Source of the DNA: Planomicrobium sp. CPCC 101110
GTDB taxonomy: Bacteria; Bacillota; Bacilli; Bacillales_A; Planococcaceae
Length of the DNA: 64,000 bases
Direction of reading: 5' to 3'
NCBI RefSeq assembly: GCF_007859395.1
Contig: NZ_VOHD01000003.1
Location: 789,028 to 853,027 of the forward strand
Both the position numbers and the translations under genes were made by a program. The notes beneath the pieces were generated by a model, which did not search any database, had not been told where the DNA came from, and worked only from the letters and a program-made list of their open reading frames with translations. Of this stretch, positions 1-8,880 are shown piece by piece; the stretch's first letter is position 1, and every line of letters begins with the position of its first letter.

Positions 1-176
1 AAAAACCGCGATACTACAAGGAAAAATCGTTAAATTCCTCGGAGTGCAGCTTGGCAAATGATGTTTCACCACTTTTCATTCGAATGAAAAACGTAGTAAA
101 TTGAGCCCCTTCACCTCTCCGGCTATCTAAGGTACAATGTAATTTATACATAAACAAAGGGGAAGGGAGCAGCTGG

Positions 177-1313
177 ATGAGAATTGTGAAAGCCTGCCTT
201 TACATAGTGGAATTCCCGTTAAAAGAACCTTTTATCATTTCCTATGCTTCTTACCCTGCGATGCCGGCTGTCATTTTGAAATTGGAAACCGACACCGGGC
301 TTATCGGCTACGGGGAAGCGGTGCCGGATGAACACGTGACTGGCGAGCATGTGTCCGGAACGTTTGAAATCTTGAAGCAGGTGCTCCTGCCCCGGGTTTT
401 GGGCCAGAACCCCTTTGATATCGAAACGATCCATTTCCTTATGGATGCTTCGATCGCCCGGAATCCGGCTGCAAAAGCGGCGGTCGACATTGCATGCCAT
501 GACTTGATGGGGAAGGCGGCGAATCAGCCCGTCTATAATCTGATTGGCGGACGGGCGCACGAAAGCCTCCAGTATGCTAAAGTGCTGAGCATTGAAGCGC
601 CGGCTGTCATGGCGGAAAAAGCGGCAGCTGCCAAAAATTCGGGCTTCAGCAGCTTGAAGCTGAAACTCGGTCTTGATGAGCCGGCTATGGATATTGCACG
701 CGTTTATGCGGTGAGGAAAGCGGTCGGTGAAGCGATGCCCATCCGCATTGATGTCAATCAGGGCTGGAAAACAGCGGGTGTGGCAATCCAGGCGATCAAC
801 CAATTGCAAGCTGCGAACCTGGCCTGGGTGGAGCAGCCGATCCGCATGGGCGACTTGCGGGGATTGGCGGAAATCCGCCAAAAAACCTCCGTCCCCGTCA
901 TGGCGGACGAAAGCGTCCACTCGATGGAAGATGTACTTGAAATCATCCGGCTTGGGGCTGCGGATCTCATCAATATCAAACTGATGAAAGCAGGCGGAAT
1001 CTTCCCCGCGGTAGGGATGGCAAAAGCGGCGGAAAAGGCAGGTATTGCGGCGCAGATCGGCTCGATGGTGGAATCGTCCATCGGATCCGCTGCCGGCTAC
1101 CATGCTGTCATGTCGCGGCGCAACATCCGGTCGGCGGAACTGACCGGGCCGCTTTTGTTCAAGGAAGAAATCGGCGACCTGGAATTCAAGCCACCGCATG
1201 TCCACTTGTCCGGCAAACCGGGGCTCGGCGTTATGGTGGATAAAGCCCAATTGAACAAACTAACGATAAAATCAGCAGTGCTTGACAGGAGCGAACAGCA
1301 AGATGGACCATAA
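177..1313 (+). CDS. ykfB: L-Ala-D/L-Glu epimerase (dipeptide epimerase, enolase superfamily)
   Basis: A 378-residue enolase-superfamily protein. It is predicted to epimerise L-Ala-D-Glu, released from peptidoglycan, to L-Ala-L-Glu so that the dipeptide can be hydrolysed in the cytoplasm. The N-terminal capping domain covers about residues 1-125. The barrel carries K161-x-K163, metal ligands D192 (RIDVN), E219 (VEQP) and D244 (ADES), and the second general base K268 (NIKLMKAGG). This set and its spacing fit known Bacillus YkfB-type epimerases. An AAGGGAG ribosome site lies about 8 nt before ATG 177. The next gene overlaps its end, so the two are translationally coupled; a peptidase and a Na+/amino-acid symporter follow, which supports a murein dipeptide salvage role. 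Other dipeptide specificities in the family cannot be excluded. Confidence 0.9.
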   Translation: MRIVKACLYIVEFPLKEPFIISYASYPAMPAVILKLETDTGLIGYGEAVPDEHVTGEHVSGTFEILKQVLLPRVLGQNPFDIETIHFLMDASIARNPAAKAAVDIACHDLMGKAANQPVYNLIGGRAHESLQYAKVLSIEAPAVMAEKAAAAKNSGFSSLKLKLGLDEPAMDIARVYAVRKAVGEAMPIRIDVNQGWKTAGVAIQAINQLQAANLAWVEQPIRMGDLRGLAEIRQKTSVPVMADESVHSMEDVLEIIRLGAADLINIKLMKAGGIFPAVGMAKAAEKAGIAAQIGSMVESSIGSAAGYHAVMSRRNIRSAELTGPLLFKEEIGDLEFKPPHVHLSGKPGLGVMVDKAQLNKLTIKSAVLDRSEQQDGP

Positions 1314-2394
1314 AGAGAAAATCCAGGAGTTTTTCAACCACTTCCATGCGCATCCGGAAGTGAGCTGGCAAGAAGTTGAAACGACAAAAAAACTGGCGGG
1401 CATCATGGACGGACTCCAAGTTCCATACCGCATGTTTGATGATGTTACCGGATTGATTGCCGAAATTGGGGAAGGGCAGGAAGTGGTTGCGGTCCGTGCC
1501 GATATGGATGCGCTTTGGCAAGAAGTGGGCGGCAAGTTCCAAGCGAACCACTCGTGCGGGCATGATGCCAATATGGCGATGGTGCTCGGGGCGCTTCTTT
1601 ACTTGAAAGATGAAGCGCTGTCGAAACGCATCCGCTTCATCTTTCAGCCGGCAGAAGAAAAAGGCAACGGCGCGCTTGCGATGATTGAACGGGGCGCGGC
1701 GGAAGAGGTGACGCATTTATACGGCGTCCATCTGCGGCCGATCGAGGAAATGCCGTTCGGCAAAGTGGCACCGGCGATCTACCACGGCTCCGCCATTTTC
1801 TTGAAAGGGAAAATCAGCGGAGTTGACGCGCACGGCGCGCGGCCGCAGCAAGGAAAAAACGCCATCGACGTGATTGCGGCGATCCACCAGTTTCTCAAGT
1901 CGATCTACTTTTCCCCGTTCGACTCGTATTCGGTCAAGCTGACGAACATTCAGGCAGGCGGCGACAGCTTGAACATCATTCCGGGGAACGCGGCATTCGC
2001 GCTTGATCTCCGGTCGCAGTCGAACGCTTTGATGAAGGAACTGCAGCAGCGCGTAGAAGAAGGATTGGCATCGATCCGGACCCTTTACGGCGTGGGGATT
2101 GAGTGGGAATGGCAGGACTACACGCCCGCCGCGGAAGTTTCAATCGACGCGCTCGCAATTGCGGACGCGGCAATCCGCTCGGTCATCGGGGACGCTAATG
2201 CCGCGCCGGCTGTTGAGACGACGGGTGCGGACGATTTTCATTTTTATACTATCGAAAAGCCGGAATTGAAAGCCGCGATGATCGGCGTCGGCGCTGATCT
2301 GTCTCCCGGGCTCCACCATTCCGACATGGCGTTCAACCATGCCGCACTCGATATCGGCGCGCGGGTGCTCGCTGAGACGCTCAAGACAACTTGA
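1303..2394 (+). CDS. M20 family amidohydrolase / peptidase
   Basis: A 363-residue zinc-dependent M20D amidohydrolase (hippurate hydrolase / N-acyl-amino acid amidohydrolase type). Visible motifs are HAHPEVSWQE near residue 15, AVRADMDAL near 65, the metal-binding CGHD at 85-88, FQPAEEKGNGA with the catalytic Glu pair near 118-119, GVH near 141, and a C-terminal GLHHSDM metal His. A TTG at 1282 could extend the protein by 7 residues. ATG 1303 is preferred because AGGAG lies 11 nt upstream and it overlaps the preceding stop, as in coupled genes. The context suggests hydrolysis of the dipeptide produced by the upstream epimerase or of an N-acylated amino acid; the exact substrate is inferred and open. 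Confidence 0.85.
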   Translation: MDHKEKIQEFFNHFHAHPEVSWQEVETTKKLAGIMDGLQVPYRMFDDVTGLIAEIGEGQEVVAVRADMDALWQEVGGKFQANHSCGHDANMAMVLGALLYLKDEALSKRIRFIFQPAEEKGNGALAMIERGAAEEVTHLYGVHLRPIEEMPFGKVAPAIYHGSAIFLKGKISGVDAHGARPQQGKNAIDVIAAIHQFLKSIYFSPFDSYSVKLTNIQAGGDSLNIIPGNAAFALDLRSQSNALMKELQQRVEEGLASIRTLYGVGIEWEWQDYTPAAEVSIDALAIADAAIRSVIGDANAAPAVETTGADDFHFYTIEKPELKAAMIGVGADLSPGLHHSDMAFNHAALDIGARVLAETLKTT

Positions 2395-2413
2395 AAGAAG
2401 GAGGAAAAATAAA

Positions 2414-2515
2414 ATGATTAATAGTTCATTAGAAGGATGGGCGAACGTTTCTTCTTTGCACACAATAGGGTATAGGAATTCAGATAAATCACAAGTAGAG
2501 GGGCAAAGGACATGA
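2414..2515 (+). CDS. Candidate 33-residue leader peptide before the symporter
   Basis: A short ORF starting at ATG 2414, behind a near-perfect ribosome site (AAGGAGG, 2398-2404, 9 nt spacing). It begins MINSSLEGW and ends ...EGQRT. Its TGA overlaps the ATG of the downstream symporter in an ATGA arrangement (2512-2515), typical of translational coupling. The peptide has no membrane segment and no family I recognise. It could be a genuine microprotein or a leader whose translation opens the symporter start. The ribosome site and the overlap are seen directly; the regulatory role is inference. Confidence 0.45.
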   Translation: MINSSLEGWANVSSLHTIGYRNSDKSQVEGQRT

Positions 2516-3924
2516 ACGCATTTTTTGAAGGGTTGACAGCTCTTGTCAACGAAGGAAACAACTTATTATGGTCTTATATATTGATCGCACTGCTTCTTGG
2601 GCTGGGAGTCTATTTTACAGTCCGCACGAAATTTGTCCAGGTGCGTTTGTTTGGTGAAATGTTCCGCGTCATCACTGAAAAGAAAGACGGAACAAGCGGG
2701 GTTTCCGCATTCCAGGCCTTTACCATTTCAACCGCATCACGTGTCGGTACCGGGAATATCACCGGTGTGGCGCTGGCAATCGCAATCGGTGGTCCGGGTG
2801 CGGTTTTCTGGATGTGGATGGTGGCGTTGATCGGGATGGCGACGGCGTTTATCGAAAGCACACTGGCGCAAGTCTATAAAGTGCGCGACGGCGACCAGTT
2901 CCGTGGCGGCCCGGCGTATTATATGGAAAAAGCGCTCGGCAACCGGAAGCTCGGCATTCTTTTCGCAGTCCTTTTGACGATCGTTTTCGGATTTATCTTT
3001 AATGCAGTGCAATCGAATACGATCGCCCAATCTTTCGGGGAAACATTCAATATTCCGGATTGGTCAGTCGGCATTGCGCTCGTAATTTTGACTGCAATGA
3101 TCATTTTCGGGGGCGTCCGCCGGATTGCCCATGTGACACAAGTTCTGGTGCCAGTCATGGCGCTTATGTATATTGCGGTCGCTCTTTATATTGTCATCAT
3201 GAACATCAGCGAAGTTCCAGCGGTCTTTTCATTGATCTTCAAGAGCGCATTCGGCCTTGAAGAGGCAGTGGGCGGCGGTATCGGTGCCGCTATCATGCAA
3301 GGCGTGCGCCGCGGATTGTTCTCGAACGAAGCGGGAATGGGTTCTGTGCCTAACGCGGCTGCGACTGCGAACATTTCGCATCCGGCCAAGCAAGGCCTGG
3401 TGCAAAGCTTGGGCGTATTCTTCGATACGATCATCATCTGTTCGGCGACGGCTTTCATCATCATCTTAGCTGACATCTACAGCACATCGGAAGCGGAAGG
3501 CGTCTTGCTGACACAGGAATCCCTGAACGTCCACGTTGGCGACTGGGCTCCGTATTTCCTGGCGATCGCGATTTTGTTCTTCGCGTTCAGTTCGGTCATC
3601 GGGAACTACTATTACGGTGAAACGAATATCGAATTTATCAATACGCACCGCTCATGGCTGACAGCTTACCGTTTAGGCGTGCTCGCTATGGTCATGTTCG
3701 GATCCCTTGCCCAAGTGGCGCTTGTTTGGAGCTTGGCCGATCTGTTCATGGGCTTCATGGCGATCCTTAACTTGGTGGTCATTGCCATACTCGGAAAAAC
3801 AGCGTTCCAGGTGCTTGCAAACTATACATCCCAACGCAAAGCAGGCAAAAACCCTGTATTCTTTGCGAAAGACATCCCCGGCCTGAAAAACGCCGAATGT
3901 TGGGAAGAAACCAATCGAGATTAA
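2512..3924 (+). CDS. Sodium:alanine/glycine symporter (AGCS family)
   Basis: A 470-residue polytopic membrane protein of the amino acid:cation symporter family (AlsT/YrbD-like). It is expected to use a Na+ or H+ gradient to import alanine or glycine. The family signature near residues 65-95 is clear: SAFQAF, then ASRVGTGNITGVALAI. About ten or eleven hydrophobic segments follow, and a second conserved patch reads RRGLFSNEAGMGSVPNAAA. The start ATG 2512 overlaps the stop of a small upstream ORF and has a GGGG-rich ribosome site (2499-2503). It sits at the end of the epimerase/amidohydrolase cluster, so alanine made by murein dipeptide breakdown is a plausible substrate. A strong terminator follows 6 nt after the stop. 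Confidence 0.9.
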   Translation: MNAFFEGLTALVNEGNNLLWSYILIALLLGLGVYFTVRTKFVQVRLFGEMFRVITEKKDGTSGVSAFQAFTISTASRVGTGNITGVALAIAIGGPGAVFWMWMVALIGMATAFIESTLAQVYKVRDGDQFRGGPAYYMEKALGNRKLGILFAVLLTIVFGFIFNAVQSNTIAQSFGETFNIPDWSVGIALVILTAMIIFGGVRRIAHVTQVLVPVMALMYIAVALYIVIMNISEVPAVFSLIFKSAFGLEEAVGGGIGAAIMQGVRRGLFSNEAGMGSVPNAAATANISHPAKQGLVQSLGVFFDTIIICSATAFIIILADIYSTSEAEGVLLTQESLNVHVGDWAPYFLAIAILFFAFSSVIGNYYYGETNIEFINTHRSWLTAYRLGVLAMVMFGSLAQVALVWSLADLFMGFMAILNLVVIAILGKTAFQVLANYTSQRKAGKNPVFFAKDIPGLKNAECWEETNRD

Positions 3925-3930
3925 TCTTTG

Positions 3931-3962
3931 ACCCTTTTGCAAAACTGCAAAAGGGTTTTTTT
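3931..3962 (+). terminator. Rho-independent terminator after the symporter
   Basis: A perfect 11-bp stem, ACCCTTTTGCA (3931-3941) with TGCAAAAGGGT (3946-3956), a 4-nt loop and a T-run to 3962. It closes the epimerase-symporter unit. Confidence 0.9.
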
Positions 3963-3999
3963 GTGGTTTTATTCCGATGTGCAAGAGGGTTAAGGACTA

Positions 4000-4015
4000 T
4001 GGTATAATTTTCAAA
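4000..4015 (+). promoter_or_regulatory. Extended -10 promoter giving a leaderless vanZ-like transcript
   Basis: TGG-TATAAT at 4000-4008 is a consensus extended -10 (TGnTATAAT). Transcription would start 6-7 nt downstream, at about 4014-4015, which is the first base of the ATG of the next gene. No Shine-Dalgarno sequence lies between them, and no good -35 is visible. Confidence 0.55.
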
Positions 4016-4500
4016 TGAAAAATATACTGCTTCTTTTATTATTGCTCGGCATTTTATTTGTTTCCTCTGGCCAAACGTATGAACAACAAACACTCATTCC
4101 GGCAATGGAAAAATACTTGGCGGCCAAGCCGCTTGAAGGCTTGCTCAGTTATGTGCACATTCCATACTACGGAACATTGGTTTCGATTGAAGAAAGGGGT
4201 TATTTTGCGTTTATCGAATTTTTGCTGCGAAAAGGTGCCCATTTGTTCATGTTCGGGGCTGTGGCTATCGCGGTAGTGGTGTTACTGCCGAAACCAAGTT
4301 TTTGGCTGGCATTCGCCATTACGGTCGGGCTTGCGTTCCTTGACGAATTCCATCAATCCTTGACTGGCGGCCGCACGCCAACCGGCCAAGATGTATTATT
4401 GGACTCGATCGGCGCTTTTCTTGCGCTCAGTCTCTGGAAGCTGTTCATGAAAATCAAGCACCGGCCAAGGCATACGGAAAAAGCGGTTCAGCATCGTTAA
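4015..4500 (+). CDS. VanZ-like membrane protein
   Basis: A 161-residue VanZ-family protein. It has an N-terminal hydrophobic helix (residues 2-17), an extracellular stretch, and three further hydrophobic segments with the typical motifs LLRKGAHLFMFGAVA (about 70-85) and LAFLDEFHQSLTGGRTPTGQDVLLDSIGA (about 102-132). VanZ was first known for low-level teicoplanin resistance in enterococci. Most chromosomal homologues have no proven function, so resistance should not be assumed here. The gene is monocistronic, between terminators at 3931 and 4483. An extended -10 box ends 6 nt before the ATG and no ribosome site is visible, which implies leaderless translation. Confidence 0.85.
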   Translation: MKNILLLLLLLGILFVSSGQTYEQQTLIPAMEKYLAAKPLEGLLSYVHIPYYGTLVSIEERGYFAFIEFLLRKGAHLFMFGAVAIAVVVLLPKPSFWLAFAITVGLAFLDEFHQSLTGGRTPTGQDVLLDSIGAFLALSLWKLFMKIKHRPRHTEKAVQHR

Positions 4501-4524
4501 TTTGATGCTGAACCGCCTTTTTTG
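4483..4524 (+). terminator. Terminator overlapping the vanZ-like stop codon
   Basis: A perfect 13-bp stem, GCGGTTCAGCATC (4483-4495) with GATGCTGAACCGC (4504-4516), followed by a T-rich run. The left arm lies inside the last codons of the gene. Confidence 0.85.
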
Positions 4525-4530
4525 TTGTAA

Positions 4531-4858
4531 AGCGGCCTGGAAATATTTTCTTCATGAAGTTTTGGGATTCTTATATGAAGTTCCGCTCGTTATACCTGAA
4601 CTTTTTATGTTCCATCATGACAAATCAAGCGCTCTACCTGCGCTTTTCGCACTCCTGCATGAAGACCCCTAATGTACGCTTTTCGCAAGGCGAAAAGCGA
4701 TAAACTCAGTTGTCGAAATTGCTTCATGAAGTTTCGCGATTTTATCATGGACTCTTGTGCTTTTAACGGGACGAAACGAAGTTTCTTCATGGACTTTTCA
4801 CCCACCATCATAAACTATTCAGCCTTTTACCCAAAATATATCCATCCTATTTCATAAC
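4531..4858 (+). repeat. Intergenic array A1: 21-bp-period CATGAA repeats around a hairpin
   Basis: This roughly 330-bp gap holds no convincing gene. CATGAA or close variants start at 4553, 4574, 4595, 4616, 4637 and 4658, exactly 21 bp apart. A second run starts at 4725, 4746, 4767, 4788 and 4809, also at 21 bp. Between the runs lies a perfect 10-bp inverted repeat, CGCTTTTCGC (4677-4686) and GCGAAAAGCG (4690-4699), with a 3-nt loop. The left edge, GGCCTGGAAATATTTTCTTC, recurs at the array near 25819. Short ORFs here translate as degenerate heptads (xMKFxxx) and look like by-products of the 21-nt period. Confidence 0.75.
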
Positions 4859-4988
4859 CTCGCCCCACAACTCGTCAATATATTCGAAATTATCGAATAA
4901 TTAGTAATAACTTCCCTTATTTTGTGTTATTATGCGGGTAATGATACTTTTCTGCTCGCTGCATTCATATTCTCAAGGGGGTCTCACA

Positions 4989-7900
4989 GTGAAAGATTGG
5001 CGAACGGTTCTATTGATGGCAATGGTTTTTTTACTCGCAACGGGTTCTGGACTGATGGGAGTTTCGATCAAATCCGCGGCAGCGCCTGCACCGCAAGAAG
5101 CAAAAGCGGAAGTTTCATCTGAATTGCTGAAGCCGGAGGACCCGGACGAGAAAGTCCGGATCATCGTCGAGCTTGAAGGAGCGCCCGCGATAAACAGTGC
5201 GACAAAAAGGGGCATGCTTTACAAGGCTATGCCGGAAGCCACAAAAGAAAGTCTGGAAGCTGCCATAGCCGCCGAACAGAAAACAGTTAAAGCGGCCATC
5301 AAGAAAACGGCGCCAGACGCCGCTTTCCTGGAAAGTTTCTCGGCGGTCTTCAACGGCTTTTCAGCGGAACTGGAAGCGAAGCAAGTAGAGGAAATTGCCC
5401 AGCAGGATGGCATCAAAGCGATTTTCAAGGCGACCGAATACGAACGGCCGGCTGCCGTTCCTGAGATGATCTATTCCAAGGAGCTTGTCCAAGCCCAGCA
5501 AGTGTGGAACGATTACGGCTTGCGCGGTGAAGGGACGGTCGTCGGCATCATCGACACCGGCCTTGACCCGTCCCACAAAGACATGGTTTTAAGCGATACA
5601 ACGACAGCTGAGCTGACAAAAGCGGAAGTGGAAGCGCTTGTGGCTGGAAAAACCCTTTCGAACGGCAAGTTCTTTACGGAAAAAGTGCCGTTCGGCTATA
5701 ACTATATGGACGGCAACGATGAAATCCGCGATATCGGAACGGGCGCAACGATGCACGGCATGCACGTCGCTGGGACAGTCGGTGCGAACGGCAACGAGGA
5801 AACAGGCGGAGTGAAGGGCGTGGCGCCGGAAACGCAGCTGTTGGCGCTGAAAGTGTTTTCCAACGATCCATTGAACAAGTCCACATACGGCGATATTTAT
5901 GTGAAAGCGATTGATGACGCGATCAAGCTCGGCGCAGACGTCATCAATATGTCGATAGGGGCTACAGCCGGATTCGTAGATTCATCGGATCCGGAACAGC
6001 AAGCGGTTGAGCGCGCGACGGACAACGGAATCCTTGTTTCCGTTTCTGCAGGCAATTCAAATTTGCTTGGTTCGGGCTTTGCGCCGCCGCTCGCCATCAA
6101 CCAGGATTACGGCTTGACCGGCTCGCCGAGCGTCTCCTATGATTCGTTCGGTGTGGCGTCGTTTGAAAACAGCCGCATCACCGCCAAAAGCTTTGCAAAA
6201 ACCATAAACGGCACCGATGCAGGGCGCAGTATCTACTTCCAGTCGAATGATGTCGATCCCGTCGACTTGCCGCAAGACAGTTATCCGGTTTTGGATGCTG
6301 GCCTCGGCAAACCGGAAGAGTTTGAAGGAAAGGATTTCGTCAATAAGTTCGCACTTATCGCACGCGGCGAAATCACGTTCGCCCAAAAAGCGCTGAATGC
6401 GCAAGCGGCCGGTGCAGTCGGTGTCATCATCTACAACAATGTGCCCGGTGTCATCAACATGGCCGGCGACCCGGCCATCCGGATTCCATTCCTGTCGATC
6501 TTGCAGAGCGACGGTTTGCAAATGAAAGAGGCATTGGCAGGTGGAAGCGAAGTGGCGGTTGCCTTTGACGGCGAGTACTTAGATGTAGCAAGTCCGACTG
6601 CCGGCAAAATGAGCGATTTCACATCGTGGGGGCCGACACCGAATCTGGATTTCAAACCGGAAGTGACCGCACCGGGCGGCAATATCTTCTCGACATTGAA
6701 CAATGACCAGTACGGGCTCATGAGTGGAACTTCTATGGCGGCGCCCCATGTTTCGGGCGGTGCGGCCCTGTTGTTCCAGCGCTTGGAGGACGAGCTGAAA
6801 ACAGATCCGGCGGACCGTGTGCAGTTCACGAAAAACTTGATGATGAATACAGCTAATCCGGTTGAATTCGCCGAGGGGCAGTTCGTCTCGCCCCGCCGGC
6901 AAGGTGCAGGCCTTATGCAGCTGCATGATGCACTGTCGGCCAAAGCCATGGTGACCGACAAAGCGACCGGCGAAGCGAAAGTTGCGCTAAAAGAAATAAC
7001 GGACGACCGGCTGTCATTCACGCTTGTCGCCAAGAATTTCTCGGCTGATGCAGCCACATACAACGTAGCGCTCAATGTCCAAGTGGATAAAACGATGAAC
7101 GGTGGAGGCACCCGTTTCGTCACCGATCCAAATACGCTCGGTTCGGACAATATTACCGGAGCGGTTTCGATAGATGCGCCGCAAGCGGTGACCATTCCGG
7201 CAAACGGCGAAGTGGAAATTCCGGTATCGGTTGATTTGTCTGCCGTCAGCCCCCAGCTGCGAACCGTATTCTCAAACGGCTTTTTCGTGGACGGCTTTGT
7301 CACATTGACCGATGCGAGTGAAGAAGTGACTGGTAACCCGGCGCTGGTCGTCCCTTATTTCGGCTTTAACGGCGATTGGAACGATGCGGATATTTTTGAT
7401 GAATTCGCCTGGGACCCGATGACGTATTACGGCACCACGGTACTGGTCAACAATCAAGGCGCCATCATGAAAGGCGGCACGCATGAAGCGAACTTTATGC
7501 CGGAGCAATTTGCCTTCTCGCCGAACGGGGACGGCATGTGGGATGTGATTTACCCGTACTTTTCACTTTTGCGCAACGCAAAAGAATTGGAAGTGAATGT
7601 TCTGGATGCCGAGGGCAAAAAACTGCGGACCATCCGGACCGATAAGAAACTGACAAAAAACTACAGTCCGCTGGCACCTTTTATCGCCAATCCGGCATAT
7701 GGATGGAATGGGCAAGTGCTCGGCAAACTCGTGGAGGACGGAGATTACCAGATCCAGCTGAGGGCAGTCATCGATTATCCGGATGCGGAGTGGCAGTCGA
7801 TCGAATTCCCAATTATCGTCGATACGACAGCACCGCAAGCGCAAGCGGCCTATAATGCGGACACCACGACGGTAGAAGTCGCAAGCTTCACTGATACCGA

Positions 7901-8669
7901 AGCGGGCGCTGGCCCGGACCGCTGGGAAGTGTTCCTGAACGGCACCGAACTGACGGAAGACGCGGCAACTCCGGCTGATGAATCACTGGCTCCGGCAACC
8001 CGAAACTTCAAGCTTCCGGCGGCGCTGAAAGCGGGGGATGAACTGGTCGCCATCTTCTACGATGTTGCAGGCAACAGCCAGCAGGTTGAACTCACCGCCG
8101 CTGCAAGTGCAGCAGCTTCAGAACCGACGATTTTCCTGAATTCGCCGACTGCACTATCCATCCACAATATGGAAAATATTGTGGTGGCAGGACACGTGGA
8201 GGACGAGTCGAAAGTGGCTTCGGTCACGGTGAACGGCGAACAGGCACTGCAGTTTGACGGACGGAACTTCAACCATACGCTGACGCTTGAAGACGGCGTC
8301 CAGGAAATCGATGTGGCGGCAACCGACGACAGCGGCAATGACCTGCAGATACGCCGGGAAATCTTCGTTGACACGACGGCCGCGGAACTGAAACTGATCA
8401 AAGTGCCAAAAAGCATAGCGAAAGATCAGAAGGAAGCGGAAATCACCTTCAACGTCAAAGACAACTTCGATGAGATCCGAGTCTATGTGTATGACAGCGA
8501 GATCTATGCCCATAAACTTTCCACTCCGTATGAAGTGAAAAATTTCGATGAAGAAGTGACGGCTAAAATTCCGGTGCTCGAAGAAGGCACAAACGACTAC
8601 AAACTTATCGCGACCGATTTAGCAGGAAACGCGACGGAATTGGAGTTCTCGATTCTGAAAGAAGAGTGA
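4989..8669 (+). CDS. Secreted subtilisin-like serine protease (S8) with PA and Ig-like domains
   Basis: A Vpr/lactocepin-type S8 protease of 1226 residues. GTG 4989 is chosen because AAGGGGG lies 7 nt upstream and it opens a clean signal peptide (KDWRTVLLMAMVFLLA... cut near SAAA-AP, about residue 33); a longer reading from 4932 lacks this. An I9-like propeptide covers about 40-165. The triad is D189 (IIDTGLD), H256 (MHGMHVAGT) and S582 (SGTSMAAPHVSG). A protease-associated insert lies between H and S (about 380-520). The C-terminal half holds a FlgD-like Ig domain (FSPNGDGMWD) and further Ig-like modules such as SPTALSIHNMENIVVAGHV. No LPXTG or SLH anchor is visible, so it is probably released or held non-covalently. 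The gene stands alone, followed by a terminator. Confidence 0.92.
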   Translation: MKDWRTVLLMAMVFLLATGSGLMGVSIKSAAAPAPQEAKAEVSSELLKPEDPDEKVRIIVELEGAPAINSATKRGMLYKAMPEATKESLEAAIAAEQKTVKAAIKKTAPDAAFLESFSAVFNGFSAELEAKQVEEIAQQDGIKAIFKATEYERPAAVPEMIYSKELVQAQQVWNDYGLRGEGTVVGIIDTGLDPSHKDMVLSDTTTAELTKAEVEALVAGKTLSNGKFFTEKVPFGYNYMDGNDEIRDIGTGATMHGMHVAGTVGANGNEETGGVKGVAPETQLLALKVFSNDPLNKSTYGDIYVKAIDDAIKLGADVINMSIGATAGFVDSSDPEQQAVERATDNGILVSVSAGNSNLLGSGFAPPLAINQDYGLTGSPSVSYDSFGVASFENSRITAKSFAKTINGTDAGRSIYFQSNDVDPVDLPQDSYPVLDAGLGKPEEFEGKDFVNKFALIARGEITFAQKALNAQAAGAVGVIIYNNVPGVINMAGDPAIRIPFLSILQSDGLQMKEALAGGSEVAVAFDGEYLDVASPTAGKMSDFTSWGPTPNLDFKPEVTAPGGNIFSTLNNDQYGLMSGTSMAAPHVSGGAALLFQRLEDELKTDPADRVQFTKNLMMNTANPVEFAEGQFVSPRRQGAGLMQLHDALSAKAMVTDKATGEAKVALKEITDDRLSFTLVAKNFSADAATYNVALNVQVDKTMNGGGTRFVTDPNTLGSDNITGAVSIDAPQAVTIPANGEVEIPVSVDLSAVSPQLRTVFSNGFFVDGFVTLTDASEEVTGNPALVVPYFGFNGDWNDADIFDEFAWDPMTYYGTTVLVNNQGAIMKGGTHEANFMPEQFAFSPNGDGMWDVIYPYFSLLRNAKELEVNVLDAEGKKLRTIRTDKKLTKNYSPLAPFIANPAYGWNGQVLGKLVEDGDYQIQLRAVIDYPDAEWQSIEFPIIVDTTAPQAQAAYNADTTTVEVASFTDTEAGAGPDRWEVFLNGTELTEDAATPADESLAPATRNFKLPAALKAGDELVAIFYDVAGNSQQVELTAAASAAASEPTIFLNSPTALSIHNMENIVVAGHVEDESKVASVTVNGEQALQFDGRNFNHTLTLEDGVQEIDVAATDDSGNDLQIRREIFVDTTAAELKLIKVPKSIAKDQKEAEITFNVKDNFDEIRVYVYDSEIYAHKLSTPYEVKNFDEEVTAKIPVLEEGTNDYKLIATDLAGNATELEFSILKEE

Positions 8670-8711
8670 ATCTATTAAACAGCACCTAGATTAAGGTGAA
8701 TAAAATGTACC

Positions 8712-8745
8712 AAAAAGGGTATCCTTACCAAGGATGCTCTTTTTT
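8712..8745 (+). terminator. Terminator after the first subtilase
   Basis: Stem AAAAAGGGTATCCTT with AAGGATGCTCTTTTT (imperfect near the base), a 3-nt loop and a T-run. It separates the protease from the teichoic acid genes. Confidence 0.75.
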
Positions 8746-8880
8746 ATAGATTAAAGGCATTACTTGATGGATTACAAAAAAATCTCATAAACATCAAGTA
8801 TTTATGCTAGGTCTTTAGTCAACTTGAAAAGTGCAAACATTATGTTACAATTATCCATATATAATGACGAGGTGATTGGA

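Noticed and set aside
219..1250. Long minus-strand ORF opposite the dipeptide epimerase
   Set aside because: Shadow of the epimerase frame; no ribosome site, no recognisable domain, His/Arg-rich composition typical of antisense translation.
4672..4857. 61-codon ORF over array A1
   Set aside because: Same reason: a translation of the 21-bp repeats, including the hairpin; no ribosome site.
6431..7303. 290-codon minus-strand ORF inside the first subtilase gene
   Set aside because: Lies wholly within a well-supported gene; Ser/Ala-rich antisense product with no start signal.
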